Shown: positions 12,820 to 23,338, counted from the first letter of the stretch. The stretch is DNA of 64,000 bases from Nemophila menziesii (GCA_029959085.1 JARWIR010000024.1:18650296-18714295), one strand, 5' to 3'. The notes: generated by a model from the sequence alone, not told the origin. Program-made: numbers and translations.

Positions 12820-13068
12820 ACTGAGAGTACTCTGAGTTTTTAAACACAAATTAGAGAGTACTCTGAGTTTTGTACAGTAAAATTAGAGAGTACTCTGAGT
12901 TTTTGTACAGTAAAACTAAGAGTACTCTTAGTTTTGTACAGTAAAACTAAGAGTACTCTTAGTTTTGTATAGTACAAAAACTTAGAGTATTCATAACGCA
13001 ATAAAACTCTGAGTACTCTATAACAAACAGTGAACATTCCAGAGAATCATCAATGTAAAGAGCAAAAA
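12820..13068 (-). repeat. GAGTACTC array, near part of Ulp1-gene intron 1
   Basis: Units of about 30-35 bp alternate AGAGTACTCT with TTTTGTACAGTAAAACTA. About eight GTACTC cores are present. The array passes directly into a longer-period repeat. Confidence 0.75.
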
Positions 13069-13665
13069 ACTAAGAGTACACATGCAAAAACTACAAAACC
13101 CAGAAAGACGATTCATATTCATATCAAAACACAGAGTATTTCACCAAATCTGTAGAGTATTGAGCAAATAAGAGAGAGTATCGACCAAAAAACTAAGAGT
13201 ACACATGCAAAATCTACAAAAACCCAGAAAATCAGTGAGTATTCATATCAAATCTGTGACTATCGAGACACAAACTAAGAGTACACATGCAAAAACTACA
13301 AAACCCAGAAAAGACGATTCATATTCACATCAAAACTCAGAGTATTTCAACAAATCAGTAGAGTATTGGGCAAATAAGAGAGAGTATCGAGCAAAAAACT
13401 AAGAGTACACATGCAAAAACAATAAAACCCAGAAAATCGGTGAGTATTCATATCAGTGAGTATTCATATCGAGCCACAAACTAAGAGTACACATGCAAAA
13501 ACTTCAAAACCCAGAAAAGACGATTCATATTCATGTCGAAACACAGAGTATTTCACCAAATCTAAAGAGTATTAAGCAAATAACAGTGAGTATCGAGCAA
13601 AAAACTAAGAGTACGCATGCAAAAACAACAAAACCCAGAGAATCAGTGAGTATCGAGCCATAAAA
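13069..13665 (-). repeat. three copies of a ~205-bp higher-order repeat in Ulp1-gene intron 1
   Basis: The landmark AACTAAGAGTACACATGC recurs at about 13069, 13195, 13274, 13398, 13478 and 13605. The spacing alternates near 125 and 80 bp, so two related sub-units form a composite repeat of about 205 bp present three times. Each copy also contains AAACCCAGAAAA, ATTCATATTCATATC and AGAGTATT. The motif GAGTACAC is a variant of the GAGTACTC core used elsewhere in the element. Confidence 0.75.
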
Positions 13666-14520
13666 CCCTGAAAACAGATTCAAAACACAAAAACCCATTA
13701 CAAACCTTCTTATCTTCGCCAGAATCGTTGTCGGAATCTCCGCTACTCATCGTTTTGCTATTGATTTGATAGAGTTTTTGATTTCGACTGTTGAATTAGG
13801 AGAGAGAAACGAGAGGAGTAGGAGAGAGAAACGAGAGCGTTTTATGGAAACTCAATCGAGCGGAATGAGGATAATGGAGAGAGAAATAGGAATATGAGAG
13901 TATTTATACCCCAAGGGTAGAAAAGACAATTGTCAAAATTCAGGTCCCTAAGAAGAATGGCTTTTTAGAAACTACTCTATAGAGAAGACATTTTGTCTCC
14001 AAGACCCTATATATAATTTACCCTTAGTATAGAAGTCAAGTTAAGAGATGATCCAAATTCGTTCGAATCCTCCCCTAACAACAATGTCTACGAATATCTA
14101 AGGCCTGTTCGGAAGTGTTTATTTTAAAGTAAAAAATATTTTTACAATAAAATTTAATTCTTGAAAAAATTTATTAAAAATAATTTTGAAATTCAAATCA
14201 CTTTAATGTTTTTTTTGAAAATATATTTAGTGTTTTTTTTTTGTAAAAGTGCTTTTCAAGGTAACAAATATTTGAGAAAATGCCACTTAGGGTCTTGAAC
14301 ACACACCCCTCTTCTAAATCCAAACTCCTCTTACCTTCTCTTTTTACTAAAGACCTCAAAAAGAATTTAACACATGAAACCCAAAATCCCTATTACCTTA
14401 CCACCCTCTTTTATTTTTTCTTTTCCTATATATACTAAATATATTATTTCTGAATTATAACACAAAACCAAACCCTAGAAAACAGAACCTCTCTTCTCTC
14501 TCCTCTTAATACCACCGAAA

Positions 14521-15060
14521 TGCCCACCACCACCAACAAGCTCTCTCCTCCTCTTCATCGCCGGAGCAGCCCCTGGAGATTCGCTGGCCAGAGACGGAGC
14601 TTCACACCGAAGCTCCTTCCTCGCCTTCCTCACACGGATTGGTTCTGCCATTGTTGCCGATTTGAAGAGACGAAGAGGCCTGCAAATCTGGTGTTCCTTC
14701 GAGCGTGAGCTTGGTGCTGCTGTTCAGGTGGTGGTGCAGAGCTGGATCATTGCAGCAGCTAGAAAATGTTGGAACTTCAGGCGCGAAGAGACTGTGAAGG
14801 TGCTGATTCGAAGAAGAAGAAGAAGGAGGCTGGATAATGTGTGGTTCGCCGGAGATCTCAAATGCAGGGAGAACGGCGCCGCTGGAAGCTTGAACCTGTG
14901 CAGCAGAAGAAGAAGTGTGGAGAAGACCACCACCAACGGTTGTCCATGGAAAACCGAGCACCACCTGGGTTTCGATAAAACTGGAGTACATGTGTGGTTC
15001 GCCGGAGATCTCAAACGCAGGCGAGTTGCTTTCATGTCTTCACTCCGGCCATGGTTTTAG
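14521..15060 (+). other. gene-like passenger segment of MULE-2 (possible captured sequence)
   Basis: This stretch is richer in G+C and codon-like periodicity than its surroundings, and frames are open on both strands (14520-14708 and 14662-15060 on +, 14602-14991 and 14724-15035 on -). None gives a recognisable domain. ATGTGTGGTTCGCCGGAGAT, plus six more identical bases, occurs at 14837 and again at 14990, 153 bp apart, an exact multiple of three. MULEs often carry host-gene fragments (Pack-MULEs), so a captured and internally duplicated fragment is possible; I cannot name the source. Confidence 0.4.
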
Positions 15061-15199
15061 CAAAACAGCTTCGATCTCCTTTTTTTATCACCTTTGTTGA
15101 CCAGATCTGGTCAACTTTGTATTTAGTTTAGGTTTTTTTATTTATCTATTGTAATGGTTTACAGTTTGAATGAAATGGTATTAAATAATACATTGATTT

Positions 15200-15411
15200 T
15201 ATAGAGTATTCATTTAATTTCAAAGAGTACTCCTACTATTTCATAGAGTACTCCGACTATTTCATAGAGTACTCTGACTATTTCATAGAGTACTCCGACT
15301 ATTTTTATAGAGTATTCGTTTAATTCGTTAGAGTATTCGTTTAATTCGTTTAATTTTCGGAGTACTCAGCAAATTCATTGAGTACTCAGCAAATTCTCGG
15401 AGTACTCTATG
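15200..15411. repeat. GAGTACTC array in MULE-2
   Basis: Seven GTACTC cores occur here as AGAGTACTCCGACTATTTCAT or close variants, with drifted copies such as AGAGTATTCG between. The array lies downstream of the passenger segment and stops about 200 bp before the right end. Confidence 0.75.
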
Positions 15412-15905
15412 TTTTTTCCGGTGACTGGTGGTCGGAGGTCGGTGGTCGGTGGGTAGTGGTAGTGGAGAGAGAAACAGTGACATCACATTTTCTTTGTCTT
15501 TTAGTGTTAGTAAGGGTAGGGAAGAAAATTGTCAAAACAGAGGTCCCTAATAAGAAGGAATTCTTGGACCATACTCTATAGAGAAAAAATATGGTCTTCA
15601 AGACCCTATGTATAATTCACCCAAAACATTTTGAAACATCTAGAAACACTTTTAAATTCTTTTTAAAAGAAAAAAAACTTCCAAACATATACTAAGAGTG
15701 ACGATGTTGTATTTTCTTAACCAAGAAATTATAATAACTTAACTATAACAATTTAAAAGGTTTTAGGTTTTTTTTCTTGTGTATACATAATTTTTTTCTC
15801 TTATTCTATTTAATATTACCCCTCCCGCCTCCCCCTATTTATTATTTTACATAATTTATTTTGTTAATTATAAAAAACACAATATTTAATTAGAACAATT
15901 TCAGT

Positions 15906-16460
15906 TAGGGATGACAATGGTTACGATGTAAATGTGACAATGGTAGAAATGAACCGATTGAAAAACAATTATATAACTATCGTTAAAACTATTAGGTTAC
16001 GATTTTACAAAATGTAACCGATGGTTAAAACCATTAGGTTATGCTTTTAGATAAAAATAAAACCAAATAACTAAAAACCGTTTATTATCATATATGTTTT
16101 CATATTTTATAATAATCTAGGTAAAAACTATATTCAAATCCTAAAACTAATGTACAAATAATATATTTAACCAATTAAATAACAAATATCCAATTTTGTC
16201 AATGATCAGTACAATTTTATATATACTTTGGAGTTTTTTATATGTGTGGTCTTATTTTAATATATATATATACACACACATGGTTATCGTTTGGTTATTG
16301 TAAAACCGCAAACCCGCATAAAAAATTCGAAACTTAATGGTTAAAAATCGCAAAATCGATGATTAAAATGTTAGGTTATGTTTTTTTATAAAAAAAATGG
16401 TATGATTATGATTATGGTTTTTGATATTTATGTAAAAAACAAAACCGCTGACAACCCCTA
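15906..16460. mobile_element. hAT-type MITE, about 555 bp
   Basis: The left end begins TAGGGATGACAATGGTT and the right end, reverse-complemented, begins TAGGGGTTGTCAGCGGTT, an imperfect terminal inverted repeat with the TAGGG start common in plant hAT MITEs. Internal sequence is AT-rich with repeated TTAGGTTA and AACCG motifs and has no coding capacity. A clean 8-bp duplication is not visible. Confidence 0.65.
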
Positions 16461-16464
16461 TAAG

Positions 16465-18603
16465 TGTAAAGAAGGATTGATTAAAGGTGTTGGCATTACC
16501 AACAACTGTTCGAAACTGACTCACCTTTTTTTGCAGATGATGCTGTTTTCTTCGTGAACGTGAATAAATAGGAAGTGCAAGAATTTAAAAATACGATTAT
16601 TCAATATTTTGAAGCATCAAGAAAAAGAGTCAACCTTTGTAAATTTTCAATCTTATTCAGTACATGTACAAACGAGGTCGTGATGGACAAATACTCTACT
16701 TATTTAGGAATTGAGAAGGTAAGCTCACTAAGGAAATATCTGGGTATCCCGCTGACACTAGAGAGAGCAAAAACTAGAAACCTTAATTACATCAGGAATC
16801 GTATTCTTTCAAAATCTGCTAGCTAGGTATTGAAATGACTTTCGAATGGAGGTAAAGAAGTTCTTATTAAGGCGGTTCTACAAGCTATGCCAGACTAGCT
16901 ATATCTATTTTTGAATTTCTAAAGAATTTGTGCAAAAAGATGGCTAGCTTAGTAGTAAATTTTTGGTAGAATTCTCCGATAAAAAAAGGATCCATTGGAT
17001 AGCATAGAATAGGGTTCATGGATTTTCAAAAAATGAATATGGCCTTTCTCATTAGTCAAGCTTAGAGGTTACTCAAAACTCTGGATTCTTTGATCGCAAA
17101 AGTTCTCAAAGGTATATATCACTCGAATTCGGCATTGTGGATGCGAAGTTGAAGCAAACAAGATGTTGGAGTTGGACAAGTATTTTTAAAAGGTTTAGAG
17201 CTTTTGAATAAAGAATGCATTTGGCAAGTTGGGAATGGTATGACGATCAAAGTCTGGGAGAATAAGTGGACCCGGAACAACATAACTATGGAAATACCCA
17301 TGAATTGTAATGTAGAGGTGGTTGTGCATCTTTTTAACAAAGACATGACGGGGTAGGTTCTGGACATTATTTATAAGGTCTGCCCAAAAAATTTGGTTAA
17401 TGAAATAAGATTAATCACAGTGCTACATCTGGAGAAGGAGGACAATATTATCTGGCCACACAAAAAATAGGGAATAAATTAATAAAAAATCTAGATATCA
17501 TGCTCTCGTCCAAGCAAAGGGTGACCTGATCAGTCAAAGCCCGTGCGCATGAGAATTATATAATGGTGAATCAAATGATATGTGTCCACGAATATTCAGG
17601 AAAAATAAAACATTTTGCGTGGAAAGCTATTAGTGGAGCTATACCGTTGAAGAATAATTTAAAGAAAAGAAGATGTGTAGATAACACTATATGTGAAGGG
17701 TGCAAAATTAAGGACGAGTAGGTGGAACATCCTCTATGTTAATGTCCCTTTAGCTGCGATGTGTGGGCGTCATCTGAATTACAAATTAAAATGGATCGGA
17801 ATTTCAAAGGAAATATTGAGGATTGGATTATAGCGGTAACTAATAGCTTCAAAGAATGGTTTGGAAAAAAGATATGTAACTCCATTTATTCTGTGCACAA
17901 TATTGTATATATGGAAAACTAAGATGGAGGGTCATTTCGGAAGGAAGAAATAGGAAACAAAAAGAATAATGAGAAAGTGTAAATATATGATCAAACTATT
18001 TGATATGAATATCCCGTGTAAGGAGGTTTCAAAATCCAGTTAGGGAAGGGTGAACGATGACAATGATATGTCGATTTATAATGATGAGAGATAATTTGTC
18101 TAACTTAACGACACTTTCTTTACTGAAGAATGAGAACCCGCATGAGTGAAATCCGTGGCAATAAACAAAAATGGTAATATAGAGCACAAATTTTTGAAAA
18201 GGGGAAAAATTAAGTCTATCTCGAAAGGAAAGGCATGGGCTGTCCTTTTTGCAATGACATCTGCGGGTGATCTCTCTCTTTTGAATAACTCTATCTACTC
18301 GGACAATCTTGAGATTGTTCAAGTAATTCATAACAAAGTGAGAATTAATTGAAAATTTCATCCAATCATTGAAGAAGTTTAGAAATGAATGACGAAAATT
18401 CACGGAATGACAGGTATTCCACATCGGTAAGGAACGTAATAGTTTTGCGGATTACACTGCTAAGTGTGCAAGACTGGGCTTGACTTTAGAGGACTGGAAA
18501 ACCACTACTCTTATAAATATTTATCGCTTTCTTACTAAAATTCATAAAAAAAATGGTATAGGTTAGAATCATCTTTGGTATGTAATTATTGACAAAAAAA
18601 AAA
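16465..18603 (+). pseudogene. 5'-truncated LINE (L1-type) ORF2 remnant with poly(A) tail
   Basis: Non-LTR retrotransposon relic. Reading across stops and frame changes, the reverse-transcriptase motif FADDAVFFVN is near 16530, followed by the thumb-like YLGIPLTLERAK and GGKEVLIKAVLQAM. A zf-RVT region (IKHFAWKAISGAIPLK, then CEGC) is near 17600-17750, and an RNase H tail ends in HIGKERNSFADYTAK near 18420-18460. An A-run at 18593-18603 marks the 3' end. The 5' part is missing, and the hAT MITE sits at the left edge. Many in-frame stops show it is long dead. Confidence 0.8.
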
Positions 18604-18884
18604 CATCCCTAATTTCAACCAATGTATATAAAATAAGATTTATTTATAATGAAACAAACAAAAAAATTTAACTAAAAATAAATTTACAAAAATATGGTCA
18701 ATAACTATTATCAACTAAAAAAACTTTTACATTTTAAAATCAACACAAAAAAAAAATCATTAACTTTTTCTATTTTTTGCCAAAAAAAGTACTATATTAT
18801 ATTAATGAAAATATATAATTCATAAAAATTATTTTTCTTTTTTAGAAATAATTTACTATATTAAACTAACTGAAATAAACAATA
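18604..18884. other. AT-rich spacer, nothing recognised
   Basis: Very A/T-rich DNA between the LINE tail and the foldback element, with no frame or repeat structure beyond short homopolymer runs. Confidence 0.4.
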
Positions 18885-19590
18885 CATATAATAGGTAACT
18901 ATGATTGTAGAATATATATATTTTTTCCATGGTCCATCATACCTAAAAAAAGAGACTAGACGGGAAGGAAGATGTACCACCCAATCATCGAACATCAATA
19001 TATATAAGTGTTGTTTGGCAACTCACTCAACCGAACCTTAAGATTTATAGACGTGAGAGAAAACAATATTATTATATCTACTAAAAAAATTTAATATCTA
19101 TCAAAAGGCTACATAGTGTATTACTAAATTATAATTTTACTACAATATGATATTTATGATGTAGGATTGTGGTGACGGGAGGATGGATGTCTGGTCATCA
19201 AAATATTCATTAACCAAAGAGACAAGACGAGACAGGGGATGTACCATAAAAAGATTCAAAGTCCCCTCACATTTTAATGACTGGACGTCCATCCTCCTAT
19301 CACCACAACCCTGCATCATAGATATCATAATGTAGTAATACTATTATATATAGGACAATTTGTGATTTTGTTCTAGATATTAAATTTTTTAGTAGATATA
19401 ATAATATTATTTTCTCCCACATCTCGAGAAAACCTAACATTTCACTGAATGAGCTACCAATAAACCCATGCTTATATTGACGTATGTGCGGGTGGTACGT
19501 CCTCCTTCCCATCTAGTTTCTTTGCTTAGGTTTTATTAGGGACCATGGAGAATATTGTGATTTTCTATAATTCGGGTTACCTATTATATG
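18885..19590. mobile_element. large foldback element, two ~340-bp inverted arms
   Basis: CATATAATAGGTAAC at 18885-18899 is the reverse complement of GTTACCTATTATATG at 19576-19590. Inward the arms stay alignable almost to the centre: CCATGG near 18929 and 19542, GGGAAGGA with GTACCACCC near 18962 and 19490, AATATTATTATATCTACTAA near 19063 and its complement near 19400, and GGAGGATGGATGTC near 19178 opposite GACGTCCATCCTCC near 19285. The centre is a loop of about 75 bp. Divergence between arms is visible. No coding capacity is present, so it depends on an unknown transposase. Confidence 0.78.
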
Positions 19591-20957
19591 TAGGGTGATT
19601 GACTTAAACATCCCACAACCAAACAAACTTGCCATAAAATGTCCAAGCCAAATGCTTGATCATTTGTGACAAACTGCTCCAACAAAATTTGGAGGTCTAT
19701 GCTCAATTACCTGATGGGAATATGCGTAATTATTTATTGGGTTGCGCTATACTAACATAATTTGCCGAGTTATGTATAATAAATTATTGGGTTGTGATGT
19801 ATAATCTGTTGGATTGTGTTTAGTAACTTGTTGGGTTTCGAGGGTTGTGCAATTTGAACAAAGATGACGTCACGTGTTAATGGAGGCGAACGGTGTTGGG
19901 TTGTGCTTACTAATTTGTTGGGCTGGATATTTCTGTAGAATTTTTTAACTAGAAATTTCAATTATGTTTCTGTAAAATTCAAACCAATCCCAACAACTCC
20001 TTTGATTAATTTTTCCCTATAAACAAGTGTTTTTCAGTCATATTGAAACATAAGTCCTTGTTTATCACAAACTTGGTCATATCAAATAAGTTAAATATAG
20101 AAAATATTATGTATCTCTATGTGAATACTATATATAGATTGAGCGAGGATTAGGGAAGTGATGACTGTATATGGATTGAGTTATGGTTCAAACTAATGTG
20201 TCCAATCAGATATGGATTGAGTGAGGACGAGGATTGTGATGATCTTCAGTGGAATAATCAGAGCGATAGTGTAGGGTGGTGAGGTGTCAGGAATCAGATT
20301 CGTTGTTAGGCATGTGGTGACGGTCCTGGTCGGCTAATGATGAATTGATTGGTCGTGATGTGATGGTGGGTAAGTACAGATGTTGATATTACTGATGGTG
20401 TTGGGGTTTGTAGCAACGACGTTTATTGTTATGGTGAAAGTGGAGGGTTGTTGGATCAAAGAAGATGGTGATTGTTTTATAACGATCTGTTTGTATTAGA
20501 TATGATTTGAAACGTAAATTTAGTAACTAATTTATTCTATTCTTTTTTTGTCTATCACTTAATGTATTGTAAGGTAAGGTGTGTATATTATAATAAATAG
20601 ATAATATTTTAGACATTATTAAGATAAACTATTTATATGGATTCGTCAAAGTACATTTTGTTGGACTTAGAACCTTTTTAGCAATTATATCTTATATGTA
20701 TTGTCTATTTCAGTTAGTTTAATATATTGATTTTTTTTGAAACAAAAATAAAAAATTTAAATAAGATATATATTTTTGTAAATCGGATATAGTAATCTGT
20801 TTCAATAAAAAATAGGAAATGTAATGAATCTTTTTTATGTATTGATTGGAAAAGTAAAAGAAATTTTATTAATGATAATAACTATTGAACATATTTTTTT
20901 TAATTTTTTTTTTTGATTATTTTAAAGTTAAAATATTTTGTCTTTTTCATTATAAAT
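19591..20957. other. unassigned region
   Basis: No supported gene. At 19730-19935 loose copies of a phrase like TAATTTGTTGGGTTGTG recur four or five times. From 20130 to 20470 the DNA is G-rich with repeats of TATGGATTGAGTGAGGA, but no frame is convincingly coding. It returns to AT-rich DNA before the Copia LTR. Confidence 0.4.
19865..19876. promoter_or_regulatory. C-box/G-box hybrid, TGACGTCACGTG
   Basis: A perfect TGACGTCA palindrome overlaps CACGTG, a composite bZIP-type site. No gene starts within reach, so a regulatory role is unproven and chance is possible. Confidence 0.25.
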
Positions 20958-21128
20958 ATATTTGTTGAAACAATATGTAAAAGAAACTAGTTGATGAGAG
21001 GTTATATGGAGATAAGAAGAGTATATTATTATATATGGATTTCCATCTTACTTTGAGGGAATAAATGTGAAGGTTACACCACCCACTACTCTATAATAAT
21101 AATATCCACTAAATAATATTTCATAACA

Positions 21129-21640
21129 CTCCCCCTTGGATATTATTTCTAATACGCATATGATGTTGCCTCGTTAAAAACCTCGCTAGTAAAACTCAAT
21201 GGGAAAAAAACCAGTCAAAGGAAAAAGAGTGCAACGCGTATGAATCTCCCTCTGAATGTGTGGATAAAGTACCTTGATTATTAGTATTATTGACTTGTCT
21301 CATGAAATGGAATTATCTTTGCATAAAATTATCAAGTGCATCCATAAAATATATTGACATGATATTCATCATGAACTTTACATCTTGGGCTTTTCTTGTG
21401 AACTTAAATTTGACCAAGTCGAGTTGAATATCCACCAAATTTTTATTGATACGCCTCGTTAAAACCTTACTAGGAAAACCCCATGGGACAAAAGCCGAGT
21501 GAAGGAAAAAGAGTACATAATCGTCATCAATACGCTTTCAATTTTCTTCGTTAAAAACTTTGTCAGGAAAACCCTGTGGGAAAAAACCTTGACGAAGGAA
21601 TAAAGAGTGCAATACGTGTTGTTCTCCCCCTCATGTAAAC
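21129..21640 (-). repeat. 3' non-coding region of F with three related blocks
   Basis: Read on the minus strand, three blocks (about 21150-21260, 21440-21520 and 21530-21640) each contain a version of GCACTCTTTTTCC, then GTTTTTTCCCA, then TTTTAACGAGG. This phrase is typical of the stretch between the pol stop and the polypurine tract of many plant Copia elements. In F it is repeated three times with some decay. Confidence 0.6.
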
Positions 21641-22279
21641 GTATATGTGATGATCTTCAATTTCGAATATAATCTCGATAGTATCTTACACATTTGTATA
21701 ACAGTAACTATAATTTCAAATTAAACAATATATGAAGTCACATCGTCACATAACACTGAAATGATCCATAAACACAATCATGTGCAATTAAGAGTAATAA
21801 ATATTCATGCACGTAATCATAAATAAACACATATTCTACTTATGAAATATAAAACAAATATATGGCAGATTACATGACAATATATCAGACAAATAAAGAT
21901 TGTTAAAGACAACAAAAGTAATACAAATATCATTCTAATATATCCCGGGATTTATGTATACGCGTTTTTAGTCTTCGAAAGACTCTTATGTAATTTTTCG
22001 TATCACACGATACATATTGGTAAATTTATTTTACCATAAGACGCACATGGAGTTCTATATTAATCTTTCAGGCAAATATTATCCACCAAAAAATTTACTT
22101 CATATATTCACATTGACCGTGTGAGTATGATTATGCCTGATTGCGTCTTTTTATATTTGGCCAATTAATTTTTCTAGACGACGTCATAGAATGGACTTCG
22201 ATTCAATATCCTCGTTTTCATCTAGTAACTTTTACATGATCATTTACACATATTATTCAATGATCATTTACACATAATC
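21641..22279 (-). other. internal, non-coding remnant of F
   Basis: AT-rich DNA with no long frame. CATTTACACATA occurs twice near 22242 and 22265, just before the broken edge of element A. It presumably represents the eroded pol region. Confidence 0.4.
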
Positions 22280-23334
22280 AAATCACCAGATTCGGCCTAT
22301 TTCTTAGGTAAAAACGCATATCTTTGGACGTGTATGCAGAATCCCAGATTTAGGCAGCTTTTCCTTTTCCTAATTGAACTCAGTTTCCTTCTATCTCCAA
22401 TTACCATGCATATCTTCTTTCCATATCTTGTAGTCTTTGAATTGGACTCTAATTAATCTCCATAATTATCTTTAAAGCTTCACACTAAATAAACAATTAA
22501 ACCCAATATGCTCTAAAAATAAAAATTTTACACACCAAGACTCAAAATAGGAAAGTGCACTAAATTAAGCTAAGATCGACCTATAAACTAATAAATAAGC
22601 CTAAAATGATGTCTCTGAAGTATATTATATTATCACAAATGAGGAGACATCAAGACCCCCAACTCAAAGTTGTATCGTCCCGATACAATAAAAGTAAAGA
22701 ACAGAAGGGTAGTCAAATAAACAAGAAGAAGAAGTAGGAGAAGAATAAGAACAGAACATAATGAATGATCCTAGAGCATAAATATCTAAAAAGTCTCATG
22801 TAGTAATGCTCAAGAAATAATGCACACATATGCTTAATATACATGTAATCAACAATCCATAAATTTAAGTCCAGATTAATTTCGCAATGCCAGAAGGAGA
22901 GGATGATAACTTAGTTCAGGTTACTGGCTATAGGTTGTTCATAGGTCCCAAATACAGCATCCAATGGTCCACTCACCTATTTACCTAATAGCTCAATTGT
23001 TTCTCCATCTAGTAGTTAGAAATCCTAAGGTCTTGGTTATAACTTGGCTTAAGGACGGGTGTGGTATATTTGGATAATGAAAAGTGAGCTTTTGGCTCTC
23101 TCCTCACTAGCCATCAACGAATCGCCCTAGAGCTTGAGTTTTCACTCGAAGATGTTTCTCACTCAACCCAATTTATTGATGCTTTTGATTTGCATCCCCA
23201 ATAAATCCCAATAAAACCTTTTAGTGATGATTTACAAAATTCCACTTTGCCGGTCCGAATATATATTCTTTTCATATAAATTTTTTCTTTTGTATAGCTA
23301 TGATTCTCTTTTGATGTTGAGATATCACACTATT

Positions 23335-23338
<4 letters not shown>

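Larger units (their letters stand above)
8865..13750 (-). pseudogene. Ulp1-type cysteine protease (C48) gene of MULE-1, multi-exon, with two in-frame stops
   Basis: Proteins of this class cleave SUMO-like modifiers; the role in transposition is unknown. Exons I support, in order: 13750-13706 (start MSSGDSDNDSG), ~12811-12102 (DUF1985-like region), 12027-11893, 11600-~9908 (long acidic and coiled-coil segment), 9829-9740, and 9380-8865 (protease domain). The last exon shows HWSLLVY (His), HYNSI where the family usually has Asp, and EQEPGSVDCGVFV (Gln and Cys). Damage: TAG at 12191-12189 where the DUF1985 motif normally has Trp, TAA at 10706-10704 inside the coiled coil, and a one-base frame change near 10150-10165. 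The phase at the exon 1/2 and 2/3 joins does not resolve cleanly. Introns carry the GAGTACTC motif. I judge it a decayed copy. Confidence 0.8.
4318..14023 (+). mobile_element. MULE-1: Mutator-like element with transposase and Ulp1-type protease genes (Kaonashi-like)
   Basis: The 9,706-bp element is bounded by an exact 9-bp duplication, TTAGTATAG, at 4309-4317 and 14024-14032; nine is the standard length for Mutator insertions. Its ends share only a short inverted repeat of about 25 bp (left GAGATAATTACATTTAGGGT, right end reverse-complemented GGGTAAATTATATATAGGGT, both followed by CTTG). Inside are a transposase gene on + and an opposing Ulp1 protease gene on -. That gene pair with short terminal repeats matches the Kaonashi/non-TIR class of plant MULEs. 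Non-coding parts are packed with a GAGTACTC motif. Both genes carry disabling changes, so this copy is probably no longer autonomous. Confidence 0.9.
4149..14061. mobile_element. palindromic foldback MITE, split by the MULE-1 insertion
   Basis: Removing MULE-1 and one copy of its target duplication leaves an element of about 200 bp that is nearly one long palindrome. Its centre is a perfect inverted repeat of 67 bp per arm (4177-4243 and 4252-4318) around an 8-bp spacer. Outward, the left arm (4149-4176, CGAATTTGGATC then TCTCTTAACTTGA) is matched, with a few mismatches, by the reverse complement of 14033-14061 on the far side of MULE-1. The right arm is therefore the part that was cut. No coding capacity is present. 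I could not settle the target duplication of the MITE itself. Confidence 0.8.
14274..15622 (+). mobile_element. MULE-2: 1.35 kb non-autonomous relative of MULE-1
   Basis: Both ends match MULE-1. The left ~120 bp share TAGGGTCTTGA, TTTACTAAAGACCTCA and TTAACACATGAAACCCAAAA. The right ~110 bp share CTCTATAGAGTA, TTAGGGACCT and TTTTGACAATT on the opposite strand. Flanks CAAATATTT (14265-14273) and AAAACATTT (15623-15631) agree at seven of nine positions, consistent with an older 9-bp duplication. It has no transposase or protease, only a G+C-richer passenger segment and a short GAGTACTC array. It would need enzymes from a MULE-1-type element to move. Confidence 0.82.
14102..15692. mobile_element. 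possible hAT-like MITE split by MULE-2
   Basis: GCCTGTTCGGAAGTG at 14104-14118 is matched in inverted orientation by AACTTCCAAACATAT at 15676-15690. Both are flanked by CTAAG, a possible target-duplication remnant. Removing MULE-2 would leave about 225 bp of AT-rich DNA. The terminal match is only about a dozen bases, so this is tentative. Confidence 0.45.

Noticed and set aside
5028..13665. CRISPR-like array from the spaced GAGTACTC repeats
   Set aside because: Plant context, variable unit length, spacers that are themselves similar, and no cas genes.
14520..15060. Host gene in MULE-2
   Set aside because: No recognisable domain and competing frames on both strands; kept only as a possible captured fragment.
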